Below are positions 42,337 through 50,707 of a DNA stretch of 64,000 nucleotides, one piece after another. Below the pieces are notes generated by a model that was not told the origin of the DNA, made no database searches, and saw nothing but the letters and a program-made list of their open reading frames with translations. The number at the start of each line of letters is the position of its first letter. The first letter of the stretch is position 1. The stretch lies in assembly GCF_014205335.1 (NCBI RefSeq), contig NZ_JACHNH010000001.1:6628501-6692500 (forward strand). Reading direction: 5' to 3'. The stretch comes from Amorphoplanes digitatis. Lineage in GTDB: Bacteria > Actinomycetota > Actinomycetes > Mycobacteriales > Micromonosporaceae. The translations under genes and the position numbers were made by a program.

Positions 42337-43203
42337 ATGCGAATCTCCCCGGCCCTGCTGGCCCTGACCGTCGCACTCCCGCTCGCCTCCGTGCCGCCGC
42401 CGGCCCCGCCGCCCGTGCCCGGGCTCTCCCGGTCCGCCGCCCTCGCGGCGATGGTGTCCGCGGGCGAGCCGTACGCCTCGTGGGCCCGGACCGGGCGGCG
42501 GTTCCTGGCCTTCGACCCGCGCGGTGACGGCATCGGGGTCGAGGCCGTCGGCGATCTCGAGACCGCCGACCGGATCGCGGTGCTGATACCCGGCGTGGAC
42601 ACCCGGCTGCGGGACTTCGACCGCGGGCTGGGCGGCGTGGCCCGCCGGGCGCCGGCGGTGCAGGCCCGCGCGGTCTACGACCGGTTGCGCGCCGCCGACC
42701 CGGGCGCCCGGGTCGCCGTCGTGGCGTGGCTCGGCTACGACCCGCCGGAGGGGCTGTCGCTGGACGTCGCCCGCGACCTGCGCGCCCGCTCGGGCGCGGC
42801 GGCGCTGACGGCCTTCGTGCGGGCGCTGCCCGCGCGGGCCGAGGTGACCCTGATCGGCCACAGCTACGGCGCGCTGGTGGCCGGGCTGGCCGCGCCGCGG
42901 CTGCCCCGGGTGGCGGACGTCGTGGCGCTTGGCGCGCCCGGCATGGGCACGGACACGGCGGCCGGGCTCGGCGGCGCCCGGGTCTGGTCGGCGCTGGCAC
43001 CGGACGACTGGATCCGGCGGGTGCCGCAGCTTCGCCTGCTGCGCCTGGGCCACGGGCGGCGCCCGTCCGCGCCGGCCTTCGGCGCCCGCGCGCTGCCGGT
43101 CACGGGCGTCTCCGGGCATGACGGGTACCTGTGCGCGGGCACCGCGACCCTGGACGCGGTCGCGGAGATCGTCCTCGGTCGCACGACGGCGAACGCGGCG
43201 TGA
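42337..43203 (+). CDS. Secreted alpha/beta hydrolase (DUF1023-like)
   Basis: 288 aa. A short signal peptide (MRISPALLALTVALPLASV) and a Pro-rich linker precede an alpha/beta hydrolase fold. Nucleophile motif GHSYGALV, preceded by VTLI, matches the DUF1023 lipase/esterase group; the His is probably in SGHDGYL. It overlaps the next gene by 4 bp (GTGA). The substrate may be a lipid or ester outside the membrane. Confidence 0.8.
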   Translation: MRISPALLALTVALPLASVPPPAPPPVPGLSRSAALAAMVSAGEPYASWARTGRRFLAFDPRGDGIGVEAVGDLETADRIAVLIPGVDTRLRDFDRGLGGVARRAPAVQARAVYDRLRAADPGARVAVVAWLGYDPPEGLSLDVARDLRARSGAAALTAFVRALPARAEVTLIGHSYGALVAGLAAPRLPRVADVVALGAPGMGTDTAAGLGGARVWSALAPDDWIRRVPQLRLLRLGHGRRPSAPAFGARALPVTGVSGHDGYLCAGTATLDAVAEIVLGRTTANAA

Positions 43204-44252
43204 GCGGGCCCGGCCGGATCCCGCGCGACCGTACCGTCGACGCGGTCCGGGCCTTCGCGGTCGCCGGGGTGGTGTGCGGCCACTGGCTCGTCACCGGCCT
43301 GGTCCCCGGCCCGGACGGGCTCGGCACGGCCAGCCCGCTCGCGGCCATGCCCGCCGGCGCGCCCCTGACCTGGCTGCTACAGACCCTCGGGCTGTTCTTC
43401 TTCGCGGGCGGCTTCGCGGCGGCCCGTTCGCGCCGCGCGGGCCGGCCACGACCGCCGCTGCGCCGCCACGCCCGCCCGGTACTCGGGTTGCTCGCCGGCT
43501 GGGCGCTCGCGCTGCTGCTCGCCGCCGCGCTCGGCGTGCCCGCCACGACCCTGCGCACGATCGCCACCCTGGTCGTCAGCCCGCTCTGGTTCCTGCTGCC
43601 GTACCTGGCGCTGTCCGCCGGCACCGGCGCCCTGCGCCGCCTCCTCGCCCGGGCCGGGCCGGCCGCGGTGCTCGCGGGAGTCGCCGTTGTCGCGGCCACC
43701 GACGCGGGCCTGCTTCCGGGACCGGTGGCCGTGATCGCGGCGTGGTCGGCGCCCTGGCTGCTCGGCATGCTGGTCGCCGACCACACCGGCACCGGCGACG
43801 CACTCGCCTACGGCGGCGCGGCGCTCGCCCTCGCGGGCGCGGCCGCCATGGTCGCCCTGATCCGGCTCGGCCACTACCCCGCCAGCGCGGTCGGCGTACC
43901 GGGTGCGGGCCGGTCCAACCTCTCCCCGCCGTCGCTGCTTGCCGTCGCGCTGGCCGTCACCCAGACGGGCGTTTTCCTGCTCCTGCGCGGGCCGCTCGCC
44001 CGGCTGCTGCGCCACGACCGGGCCTGGCGTCCGGTCGCGGCGGTGAACCGCGCCGCCGTCGGTGTCTACCTCGGCCACCAGAGCGTCCTGCTCGCCGTCG
44101 CCGGAATCGCCGCCCTCGTCAACCCCGCGATGCCGGGCCTGCTGACCGCGCCGGCCGGGCCCGGGTGGGTCGCCGGCCGGTTGCTCTGGCTGCCCGTACT
44201 CGCCGCCGTCCTCGCCGTCGTAACGGGTGTGCGACACCCCCGTGGACCCTGA
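43200..44252 (+). CDS. Acyltransferase 3-like membrane protein
   Basis: 350 aa with about ten membrane segments. It begins GPGRIPRDRTVDAVRAFAVAGVVCGHW, split here as RDRTVDAVRAFA and GVVCGHW; the RxxxxDxxRxxA start and following H are typical of acyltransferase 3 proteins that modify sugars or lipids. Near the end, GVYLGHQSVLL is also characteristic. GTG 43200 overlaps the hydrolase stop, so the two likely act in one pathway, perhaps adding and removing acyl groups on an envelope molecule. Confidence 0.78.
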   Translation: MSGPGRIPRDRTVDAVRAFAVAGVVCGHWLVTGLVPGPDGLGTASPLAAMPAGAPLTWLLQTLGLFFFAGGFAAARSRRAGRPRPPLRRHARPVLGLLAGWALALLLAAALGVPATTLRTIATLVVSPLWFLLPYLALSAGTGALRRLLARAGPAAVLAGVAVVAATDAGLLPGPVAVIAAWSAPWLLGMLVADHTGTGDALAYGGAALALAGAAAMVALIRLGHYPASAVGVPGAGRSNLSPPSLLAVALAVTQTGVFLLLRGPLARLLRHDRAWRPVAAVNRAAVGVYLGHQSVLLAVAGIAALVNPAMPGLLTAPAGPGWVAGRLLWLPVLAAVLAVVTGVRHPRGP

Positions 44253-44325
44253 TGCATTAAGCGAGCCTTAAGAGGTACGCTCTTGGACGGTTCCCGAGCC
44301 CGGACTACTGATGGAGGTGATCGCT

Positions 44326-44379
44326 GTGCGAGATAGCGATCCTCCTAGTCGTGGCCGGGCCGCTCGTCAGCCGCTCTGA
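44326..44379 (+). CDS. 17-aa leader-like peptide with near-ideal ribosome binding site
   Basis: GTG 44326 to TGA 44379 encodes MRDSDPPSRGRAARQPL. The Shine-Dalgarno GGAGGTGATC (44313-44322) is complementary to the 16S 3' end over ten bases and has ideal spacing. Such strength on a 17-codon frame suggests a translated leader peptide. The 28-aa ORF follows 162 bp later on the same strand, with a hairpin between. The peptide is Arg-rich, with no hydrophobic part. Confidence 0.5.
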   Translation: MRDSDPPSRGRAARQPL

Positions 44380-44446
44380 CCTCGACCGCTGACGCAGAAC
44401 CACCCCGCTCCTCCCTGCCGTTCCGTGGCTTCGACGCGATCGAACC

Positions 44447-44488
44447 CGGCCGGTGTCGTGCGCCGCGACGGAGCTGGGGTGCCGGCCG
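44447..44488 (+). other. Hairpin between the two small ORFs
   Basis: CGGCCGG (44447-44453) pairs with CCGGCCG (44482-44488), and inside it GTCG pairs with CGAC (44455-44458, 44466-44469). It could be an attenuator-type structure controlled by translation of the 17-aa ORF. Confidence 0.4.
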
Positions 44489-44541
44489 CGACGCTTCGTG
44501 TGCGCACTTTCCCCATCGGTCTCCACCGGGAAGTCACAGCC

Positions 44542-44628
44542 ATGAGCAAGTTCGTCGCACCGTTGAGCTTCACCCTCGCAGCCGCCTGGGTGGTCGTCAT
44601 CTTCGTCCTGGTGCACGGCGCACCCTGA
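44542..44628 (+). CDS. 28-aa single-pass membrane peptide
   Basis: ATG 44542 to TGA 44628, with GGGAAG ten bases upstream. The peptide starts MSKFVAPLSFTLAAAW and continues as a hydrophobic helix ending FVLVHGAP, long enough to span the membrane once. It is convergent with the VWA gene, leaving 4 bp between stops. No gene follows on this strand, so it is itself the only downstream product of the leader-like region. Real small membrane protein is likely but not proven. Confidence 0.5.
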   Translation: MSKFVAPLSFTLAAAWVVVIFVLVHGAP

Positions 44629-44632
44629 CGTC

Positions 44633-45583
44633 TCACGGCAGGCGGGACGTCCACAGCAGACTCATCGCGCCCGCCACCAGGCCCATCAGGAGCGCCACAC
44701 CCGCATACCACTGGGTGACCTCGCGGGGCTGCACCCGGTGGCCGATCGAGCTGCCCATGTCCTCGTACACCTGCTTCAGCTCCGAGACCGAGGCCGCCTC
44801 GTAGAAGTAGCCGTCGGTCTTCTCCGCCAGCTGCTGCAACGACAGCCGGTCCACCGGCACCCGCTGCAGCTGCCCGCGGATGTCCACCACGCCGGAGTCG
44901 GTGCCGAACGCGATCGTCGACACCGGCACGTTCGCCGCGTCGGCCGCCGCGGCCGCGTCCTCGATCGAACGGCCCGACGTCCGGTAGCCGTCCGAGAGCA
45001 GCACGATGCGGGCCGGCGGCGCGCCGTCCGCGCCGTCCGCCGGCACCGAACGGATCGCGTCCAGCGACGTGAAGACCGCCTCGCCGGTCGCCGTCGCCTC
45101 GGCAAGGGTCAGCCCGTCGATGCCCGCGATCACCGACGCGCGGTCCTTTGTCGGCGACACCAGCACGTTCGCCGACTTCGCGAACGACACCAGGCCCAGG
45201 TTGTAGGTCGGGGGCAGCTCCTGCACGAACGCCTTCGCCGCCTCCTGCGCCGCCTCGATGCGGTTCGGCCGCACGTCGTCGGCCTCCATCGACAGCGAGA
45301 CGTCGATCGCCAGCATCACCGTCGCGCGCTCCAACGGTTCCTCGCGGTCGATCGACGGGCGCGCCATCGCCAGGGCCAGCGCCAGCAGGCTCAGCAGGAA
45401 CGCGCCGGCCGCCGCGTGGCGGCGCCAGCCGAGGCCCTTGGGCGCCAGCGTGCGCAGCAGGTCCACGTTCGTGAACTTCATCGCGTACGTGCGCCGGCGG
45501 AACTGGCGCCAGCCGTACGCGGCCGCGACGAGCACGACGGGAAGCAGGGCGAGCAGCCACCACGGCTGCAAGAAACGAATCAT
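44633..45583 (-). CDS. VWA-domain membrane protein (BatA-like)
   Basis: 316 aa. Two N-terminal membrane segments (LLALLPVVLVAAAYGW and AAAGAFLLSLLALALAMA) and one C-terminal (VALLMGLVAGAMSLLW) enclose a von Willebrand A domain with MIDAS motif AIDVSLSMEADDV. Its ATG overlaps the DUF58 stop by 4 bp. This is the third gene of a MoxR-DUF58-VWA operon, a module linked to envelope stress tolerance and metal-dependent protein assembly in other bacteria. Confidence 0.9.
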   Translation of the reverse strand: MIRFLQPWWLLALLPVVLVAAAYGWRQFRRRTYAMKFTNVDLLRTLAPKGLGWRRHAAAGAFLLSLLALALAMARPSIDREEPLERATVMLAIDVSLSMEADDVRPNRIEAAQEAAKAFVQELPPTYNLGLVSFAKSANVLVSPTKDRASVIAGIDGLTLAEATATGEAVFTSLDAIRSVPADGADGAPPARIVLLSDGYRTSGRSIEDAAAAADAANVPVSTIAFGTDSGVVDIRGQLQRVPVDRLSLQQLAEKTDGYFYEAASVSELKQVYEDMGSSIGHRVQPREVTQWYAGVALLMGLVAGAMSLLWTSRLP

Positions 45584-46581
45584 CGGGTGGTCCCCCGGGT
45601 CCGGGCGTGTCGTTGGGCGGCCACGAAGCGGACGATGTCCAGCAGCCAGTCGGAATCGGTGCGCAGCCTCAGGTGTGCCGCGCCGGCGGCGCGCAGCGCC
45701 CGGGCGATCTCGCCGCGCTGGTTGCTCGCCGCCTGCGCGTACCGGGCCCGCAGCGCCGGGTCGGCCGTCTGCACCTCGTGCAGCGCGCCGGTCTCCGGGT
45801 CGGCGAGGGTGAGCACGCCGACGTCGGGCAGTTCCAGCTCCCGCGGGTCGACCACCTCGATCGCCAGCACGTCGTGCCGGACGCCCAGCTTGCGGACCGG
45901 CCGGGACCAGCCCTCGACCGGCGACAGGAAGTCCGAGATGACCACGGCGACGCCCCGGCGGCGCGGCGGCCGGTTCAGCATGTCGATCAGCTCGCCCAGG
46001 TCGGTGCGCCCGGGCCTGATCCGGGTACGGGCGATGGCGCGCAGCAGCCCCTGCGCCTCCTTGCGCCCGGGCCGGGCCGGCATCCGCACGGTCGACTGCT
46101 GCTCCGGCTCCGGCGGTGCCGCCGCGCGCCGCCGCCACAGTCGGCCCGGCTCGGTGGCCACCGCGCCCGCGCCTGTGCCGACCACGGCGCCGATCCGGTT
46201 GCCGCCGCGCACGGTCAGGTGCGCCATCGCCGTGGCCGCCGCCAGCGCCAGGTCGCGCTTGAGCATCGCGGCCGTGCCGAAGTCGAGGCTCGCCGACAGG
46301 TCCACCGCCATCCACGTCTCCAGCTCGCGGTCGGCGACCGTGCGCCGCACGTGCGGCAGCGTGGTCCGCGCGGTGACCGGCCAGTCCATCCGCCGCACGT
46401 CGTCGCCGGGCCGGTACTCGCGGCTCTCGCCGGCCTCGCTGCCCGGTCCGGGCAGCAGCCCCACGTAGTCGCCCTGCAACAGCCCGTCCAGCTTGCGGGT
46501 CACCAGCAGCTGCAGCCGCGACAGCACCGCCTCGGCGCGGGCCGCGTCCGCCTCGGCGCGGGCCAGGTCAGCGGTGGTCAT
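45580..46581 (-). CDS. DUF58 family protein
   Basis: 333 aa. It carries the DUF58 hallmark GESREYRPGDDVRRMDWPVTA, seen as SREYRPGDDVRRMDW, and a degenerate VWA-like fold with AVDLSASLDFG (an incomplete MIDAS). No membrane segment. It starts 10 bp after the MoxR stop and overlaps the VWA gene by 4 bp. It probably bridges the MoxR ATPase and the membrane VWA protein. Confidence 0.9.
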   Translation of the reverse strand: MTTADLARAEADAARAEAVLSRLQLLVTRKLDGLLQGDYVGLLPGPGSEAGESREYRPGDDVRRMDWPVTARTTLPHVRRTVADRELETWMAVDLSASLDFGTAAMLKRDLALAAATAMAHLTVRGGNRIGAVVGTGAGAVATEPGRLWRRRAAAPPEPEQQSTVRMPARPGRKEAQGLLRAIARTRIRPGRTDLGELIDMLNRPPRRRGVAVVISDFLSPVEGWSRPVRKLGVRHDVLAIEVVDPRELELPDVGVLTLADPETGALHEVQTADPALRARYAQAASNQRGEIARALRAAGAAHLRLRTDSDWLLDIVRFVAAQRHARTRGTTR

Positions 46582-46591
46582 GACCGGACCG

Positions 46592-47740
46592 TCACTGCTG
46601 TCCCGGCCAGGCGGGCTGCGGCTGGGGGAACTGCGGCTGCGCGTCGAACGCGGGTGCGCCGCTGGCCGGCGCCGGAACGCCGGAGACCTGGTGGCCGTTC
46701 GGCGACGCGCCCTGGCGGGAGGCGACCGACGGCATCGGCACGTTGCCCATGATCCGCGCGACGATGTGATCGGCCGGGATGTCGTCGGCGAGCGCGTCGT
46801 AGCTGAGCACCAGCCGGTGCCGCAGGATGTCCGGCGCGATGTCCTGCACGTCCTGCGGCAGCGCGTAGTCGCGGCCGCGCAGCAGGGCCAGTGCCCGGGT
46901 CGCGCGGACGATGCCGAGCGAGGCGCGCGGGCTGGCGCCGTACTGGATGAGCTGGGCGACGTCCGCCATGCCGTGCTGTGCCGGCGCGCGGGTGGCCAGC
47001 ACCAGGCGGACCGTGTAGTCGACCAGGGCGTTGTGCACGAACACCTGGTCGGCGCGGCGTTGCAGGGCGAGCAGGTCCTCGGAGGTGAAGATCTGCTTCG
47101 GCTCCGGCGGGCTGACACCCATCCGGTAGACGATCTCGCGTTCCTCGGCGTCGGTCGGGTAGCCGACCAGGATCTTCATCAGGAAGCGGTCGCGCTGCGC
47201 CTCGGGCAGCGGGTAGACGCCCTCCTGCTCGATCGGGTTCTGCGTCGCCATGACCAGGAACGGGTCCGGCACCGAGTGCGACTCGCCGCCGATCGACACC
47301 TGGTGCTCGGCCATGACCTCGAGCAGCGCCGACTGCACCTTCGCCGGCGCGCGGTTGATCTCGTCGGCGAGCAGGAAGTTGACGAACACCGGGCCGAGCT
47401 CGACGTCGAACTTCTCGCTCGACTGGCGGTAGATCCGGGTGCCGACGATGTCGGCGGGCACCAGGTCGGGGGTGAACTGGATCCGGGAGAACGAGCCGCC
47501 GACGACCCGGGCCAGCGTCTCGACGGCGAGGGTCTTCGCGACGCCGGGAACGCCCTCGAGCAGGCAGTGACCGCGGGCCAGCAGCGCGACGAACATCCGC
47601 TCGATCATCCGGTCCTGGCCGACGATCACGCGCTTGACCTCGAACATGGCGCGTTCGAGCTGCGTGGCGTCCTGCGCCGGCGGCACCGGGGCGCCCGGAT
47701 CGGTGCTGGTCGTGCCCTCGGGCATGGTCGGCTCGGCCAC
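46592..47740 (-). CDS. MoxR family AAA+ ATPase
   Basis: 382 aa from GTG 47740, which has GGAGG at good spacing; the GTG at 47782 has no comparable site. Walker A region GVPGVAKTLAVE, Walker B LLADEINRAP and sensor MATQNPIEQEG are clear, followed by the MoxR lid domain. A Pro/Gln/Ala-rich tail of about 45 residues closes the protein. MoxR ATPases remodel VWA/DUF58 partners, which are encoded just downstream. Confidence 0.92.
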   Translation of the reverse strand: MAEPTMPEGTTSTDPGAPVPPAQDATQLERAMFEVKRVIVGQDRMIERMFVALLARGHCLLEGVPGVAKTLAVETLARVVGGSFSRIQFTPDLVPADIVGTRIYRQSSEKFDVELGPVFVNFLLADEINRAPAKVQSALLEVMAEHQVSIGGESHSVPDPFLVMATQNPIEQEGVYPLPEAQRDRFLMKILVGYPTDAEEREIVYRMGVSPPEPKQIFTSEDLLALQRRADQVFVHNALVDYTVRLVLATRAPAQHGMADVAQLIQYGASPRASLGIVRATRALALLRGRDYALPQDVQDIAPDILRHRLVLSYDALADDIPADHIVARIMGNVPMPSVASRQGASPNGHQVSGVPAPASGAPAFDAQPQFPQPQPAWPGQQ

Positions 47741-48072
47741 CGGTCCTCCATCGAGATTTCGCGTGTCGTCCGTCGCCGGCACGGATGCCGACGCTCAAGA
47801 CTTACACGACCACGCTTGGAGGCGGCTGGCAGAGCCGCATTAGATAGAACCTTTTTCCCCGGTGCCCGGTCGACGGCTCCCGCGGTGGTCCCTGGCCATG
47901 CTCACCGGAGATGTCGATCTTTCTGCGCGATGCGCTCGAACGGGCACCCTGGCGGGTAGACGGAATCCCAGATCCGCCGTGTAACATTCAGCGCGTCGCC
48001 GGGCGACTTCCCCCGTGGTCGCCCGGCGCTCAACTCCCCTCCGATTCCTCATCCTGCGGATAGGGTTTCGGA
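47741..48072. promoter_or_regulatory. Divergent intergenic region with hairpin
   Basis: About 330 bp between the MoxR gene and the 73-aa gene. It contains the AT-rich TTAGATAGAACC near 47840, suited to a promoter, and a perfect hairpin at 47998-48027 (GCCGGGCGAC, 10-nt loop, GTCGCCCGGC) upstream of the plus-strand gene. No ORF of natural composition is seen. Confidence 0.5.
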
Positions 48073-48294
48073 GTGGTCGAGGAATTTCTTCCCGAATGTT
48101 CAGCCAAGGGCTGCCGTGCGCCGGCGGTCTGGGTCCTGCGCTGGAACAATCCCAGCCTGCACGAGCCGCTGCACCGCAAGACCTGGCTGGCCTGCGACGA
48201 TCACCGGGACCATCTCGGCGATTTCCTCAACGCCCGCGGTTTCCTGCGCGAGGTGACCGAATTCAGGGCGCCGCCGCACGACAGCACCCCATAG
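48073..48294 (+). CDS. Small cysteine-containing protein, possible metal binder
   Basis: 73 aa from GTG 48073. Residues C9, C14 and C41 with H44 (CSAKGC, LACDDHRDHL) could bind zinc. Conserved-looking core VWVLRWNNPSLH. Short relatives in actinobacteria are sometimes labelled acetone carboxylase, which I regard as a misannotation. It lies 10 bp before the first PH-domain gene, so it probably belongs to that operon. Confidence 0.7.
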   Translation: MVEEFLPECSAKGCRAPAVWVLRWNNPSLHEPLHRKTWLACDDHRDHLGDFLNARGFLREVTEFRAPPHDSTP

Positions 48295-48304
48295 GCTTTC
48301 TGCT

Positions 48305-48826
48305 GTGACCGAGCCCAGCGCCGCGGCGCCCGCACACACCGACCCGCTCGAGCCGTGGCCGGAGACGGTCACCTGGCGGCCGGTCTCGCGCAGCCTGATC
48401 ACTGTGGAGTTGATCAATCGCGCGATCTGGGTCGTGCTCGTGCTGGCCGGCCTCACCGTCGGCTGGCTGCTCACCGACCATTGGGGCTGGCCGGCGGCCA
48501 TGGCGGCGGTCCTGCTCTTCGCGGCCTGGCGCTCCGCCGTGACGGTCCGGGCCGTCAAGGCCTGGGGGTACGCCGAGCGCGACAACGACCTGCTGGTCCG
48601 CCACGGCCTGGTGATCCGCCGCCTCTCGATCGTGCCGTACGCGCGCATGCAGTTCGTCGACGTCACCGCGGGCCCGCTGGAACGGGCGTTCAAGCTGGCC
48701 ACGGTCCAGCTGCACACGGCGGCGGCGGCCAGCGACGCGCGGATACCGGGCCTGCCGCCGGAGGAGGCGTCCCGCCTGCGCGACCGGCTCACGGCGCTGG
48801 GCGAGGACCGGGCCGAGGGCCTGTGA
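48305..48826 (+). CDS. PH-domain membrane protein (YdbS-like)
   Basis: 173 aa. Two membrane segments (INRAIWVVLVLAGLTVGWLL and WPAAMAAVLLFAAW) are followed by a bacterial PH domain (bPH2) with RHGLVIRRLSIVPYARMQFVDV. The stop overlaps the next gene start by 4 bp. The YdbS/YdbT pair in Bacillus is linked to envelope resistance; the function here is inferred from the family. Confidence 0.87.
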   Translation: MTEPSAAAPAHTDPLEPWPETVTWRPVSRSLITVELINRAIWVVLVLAGLTVGWLLTDHWGWPAAMAAVLLFAAWRSAVTVRAVKAWGYAERDNDLLVRHGLVIRRLSIVPYARMQFVDVTAGPLERAFKLATVQLHTAAAASDARIPGLPPEEASRLRDRLTALGEDRAEGL

Positions 48827-50292
48827 CCGCCGACGCCCGTCCCCAGCCGGACCCACACCGTGACCTGACCACGCCGCCGGAACCCGACCCGGCAGCGCCG
48901 GAGGCCGGCGAGCCACGGCGGCGGCTGCATCCGCTGAGCCCGCTGCTCAACGGTGCCAAGTCCATCGCCGTCATCGTCGCCGCGCTGAGCTGGCAGACGC
49001 TGTCGGAGGTCGGTGTCGGGCGGTTCGCCGTGGTGGTCACGGTGATCGCCATCGGCGTGGTGATCTTCTCGGTGGTCGGCTGGCTCAACACCGGCTATCA
49101 CATCGTCGGCCGGGAGCTGCGGATCTCCGAGGGGCTGATCTGGCGGCGCAACCGGGCCATCCCGCTCGACCGGCTACAGGCCGTCGAGCTGCGCCGGCCG
49201 CTGCTCGCCCAGCTCACCGGCCTCGCCGAGCTCCGGCTCGAGGTGGTCGGCGGCGGCAAGACCGAGGCGCCGCTCGCCTACCTGACCGTCCGGGAGGCGG
49301 CGGCGCTGCGCGAGCGGCTGCTCGCGCTCGCCGGGCGTACCCCCGGCGCGACCGGCCGGGACGCCCCGGAGCCGGCGGCCGGGCCACCCGCGCTCGAGCG
49401 TCCGCTGCTGCGGGTCGACAACCGGGCCCTGCTGGTCAGCCAGCTGCTCACCCCGCAGGCCCTGCTGCTCCCGCTCGGCGTGGCCTTCGTGGTGACCCAG
49501 TTCGTGCTGGAGCACTCGTGGACCTTCATCGGGATCGCCAGCACGGTCACCGCGATGGCGGGCGTGCTGCTCCAGCCGGTACGCCGGGTGTTGCAGGACT
49601 GGGACTTCCGGCTCGCGCGCGACCCGGACGGCCGGCTCGCGGTCCGCCACGGGCTGCTGGAGACCCGCAGCCAGATCGTCCCGCTGAACAGGGTGCAGTC
49701 CATCGGCGTCACCTGGCCGCTGCTCTGGCGCGCGAAGGGCTGGCTGCACATGCGGCTGGACATCGCCGGCTACGCGGGACCGCAGTCGGGCAACGACAAG
49801 CACTCCGACCGGCTGCTGCCCGTCGGCGTCTTCGCGACCGCCCGCGAGCTGGCCTGGGAGGTGCTGCCCCGGGTCGACCTGGCCGCCCTCGTCACCACCC
49901 CGCCGCCGGCCCGCGCGCGCTGGCTGAACCCGATCGCGCTCAGATCGATGGGCGCCGGGCTGACCGACGAGGTCTTCGTGTCCCGCTCCGGCCTGCTGAC
50001 CCGCGAGCTGACCATCGTCCCGTACGCGCGGCTGCAGAGCGTGCGGGTGATACAGGGGCCGCTCCAGCGGCGCCTCGGGCTTGCCACGGTCTACGGCGAC
50101 ACCGCCGGCGGGCGTTCCGGGGTGGCCCGGGACCGCGACGTCGCCGAGGCGTGGTGGCTCGCCGAGCAGCTGTCGGTCCGGGCCCGCCACGCTCGCGGCC
50201 CGGCGCCACGGCCGGCGGCACCCGTCGCGGCGCCGGACCCCGCGCCGGCGCCGGAGGATGACTCTTACTGGCGTGGCCCCGCACAGCCTTAA
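48823..50292 (+). CDS. PH-domain membrane protein (YdbT-like)
   Basis: 489 aa. GTG 48823 overlaps the previous stop. A Pro-rich N-terminal tail precedes paired membrane segments (SIAVIVAALSWQTL and FAVVVTVIAIGVVIFSVVGWL, later TPQALLLPLGVAFVV) and three bPH2 repeats, each with a RNRAIPLDRLQAVEL, SQIVPLNRVQSIGV or TIVPYARLQSVRV motif. The C-terminal 40 residues are Pro/Ala-rich. It probably forms a complex with the YdbS-like protein. Confidence 0.87.
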   Translation: MTADARPQPDPHRDLTTPPEPDPAAPEAGEPRRRLHPLSPLLNGAKSIAVIVAALSWQTLSEVGVGRFAVVVTVIAIGVVIFSVVGWLNTGYHIVGRELRISEGLIWRRNRAIPLDRLQAVELRRPLLAQLTGLAELRLEVVGGGKTEAPLAYLTVREAAALRERLLALAGRTPGATGRDAPEPAAGPPALERPLLRVDNRALLVSQLLTPQALLLPLGVAFVVTQFVLEHSWTFIGIASTVTAMAGVLLQPVRRVLQDWDFRLARDPDGRLAVRHGLLETRSQIVPLNRVQSIGVTWPLLWRAKGWLHMRLDIAGYAGPQSGNDKHSDRLLPVGVFATARELAWEVLPRVDLAALVTTPPPARARWLNPIALRSMGAGLTDEVFVSRSGLLTRELTIVPYARLQSVRVIQGPLQRRLGLATVYGDTAGGRSGVARDRDVAEAWWLAEQLSVRARHARGPAPRPAAPVAAPDPAPAPEDDSYWRGPAQP

Positions 50293-50301
50293 GCTGTGCG
50301 C

Positions 50302-50694
50302 ATGGAGCTTCCGGAGTTCTCGCCCGGTCTCAGTGCCCGGGTCGAGTTGACCGTCACCGATGCCGACACCGCGCAGGCGCTCGGATCGGGTGACGTGCCC
50401 GTGCTCGGCACGCCCCGGGTGCTCGCGCTCGCCGAGGCGGCAACGGTCGCCGCCACCGCCCGGAAGCTGCCGGGCGGGGTGACCACCGTCGGCACCCGCG
50501 CCGAGGTCGAACACCGCGCGCCGACCCCGGTCGGACACCGGGTCACCGCCCTGGCCACGCTCACCAAGGTCGACGGGCGCAAGCTGCTCTTCGAGGTGGC
50601 GATCCGCGACGGCGAGGAACTGGTCGCCGAGGTACGCGTCGAGCGCGTGCTGCTCGACCGCCAGCGCTTCATCGCCAAGGCACTCGGCGACTAG
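50302..50694 (+). CDS. Hotdog-fold thioesterase (FlK-like)
   Basis: 130 aa from ATG 50302; GTG 50296 is also possible. The pattern VLGTPRVLALAEAATVAA, then TRAEVEHRAPTPVGHRVTA, matches the FlK-like thioesterase family, which hydrolyses small acyl-CoAs. Catalytic residues probably include the Thr of GTPRV, the Glu of ALAEAA and the His of VEHRAP. No Shine-Dalgarno is seen. A weak GCACAGC/GCTGTGC hairpin lies across the upstream gene end. Confidence 0.8.
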   Translation: MELPEFSPGLSARVELTVTDADTAQALGSGDVPVLGTPRVLALAEAATVAATARKLPGGVTTVGTRAEVEHRAPTPVGHRVTALATLTKVDGRKLLFEVAIRDGEELVAEVRVERVLLDRQRFIAKALGD

Positions 50695-50707
50695 GGCCTG
50701 TCCTGCC

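Noticed and set aside
44542..44628. KdpF or an Erm-type macrolide leader peptide
   Set aside because: The size and an IFVL tetrapeptide invite this, but no kdp or resistance gene follows on that strand.
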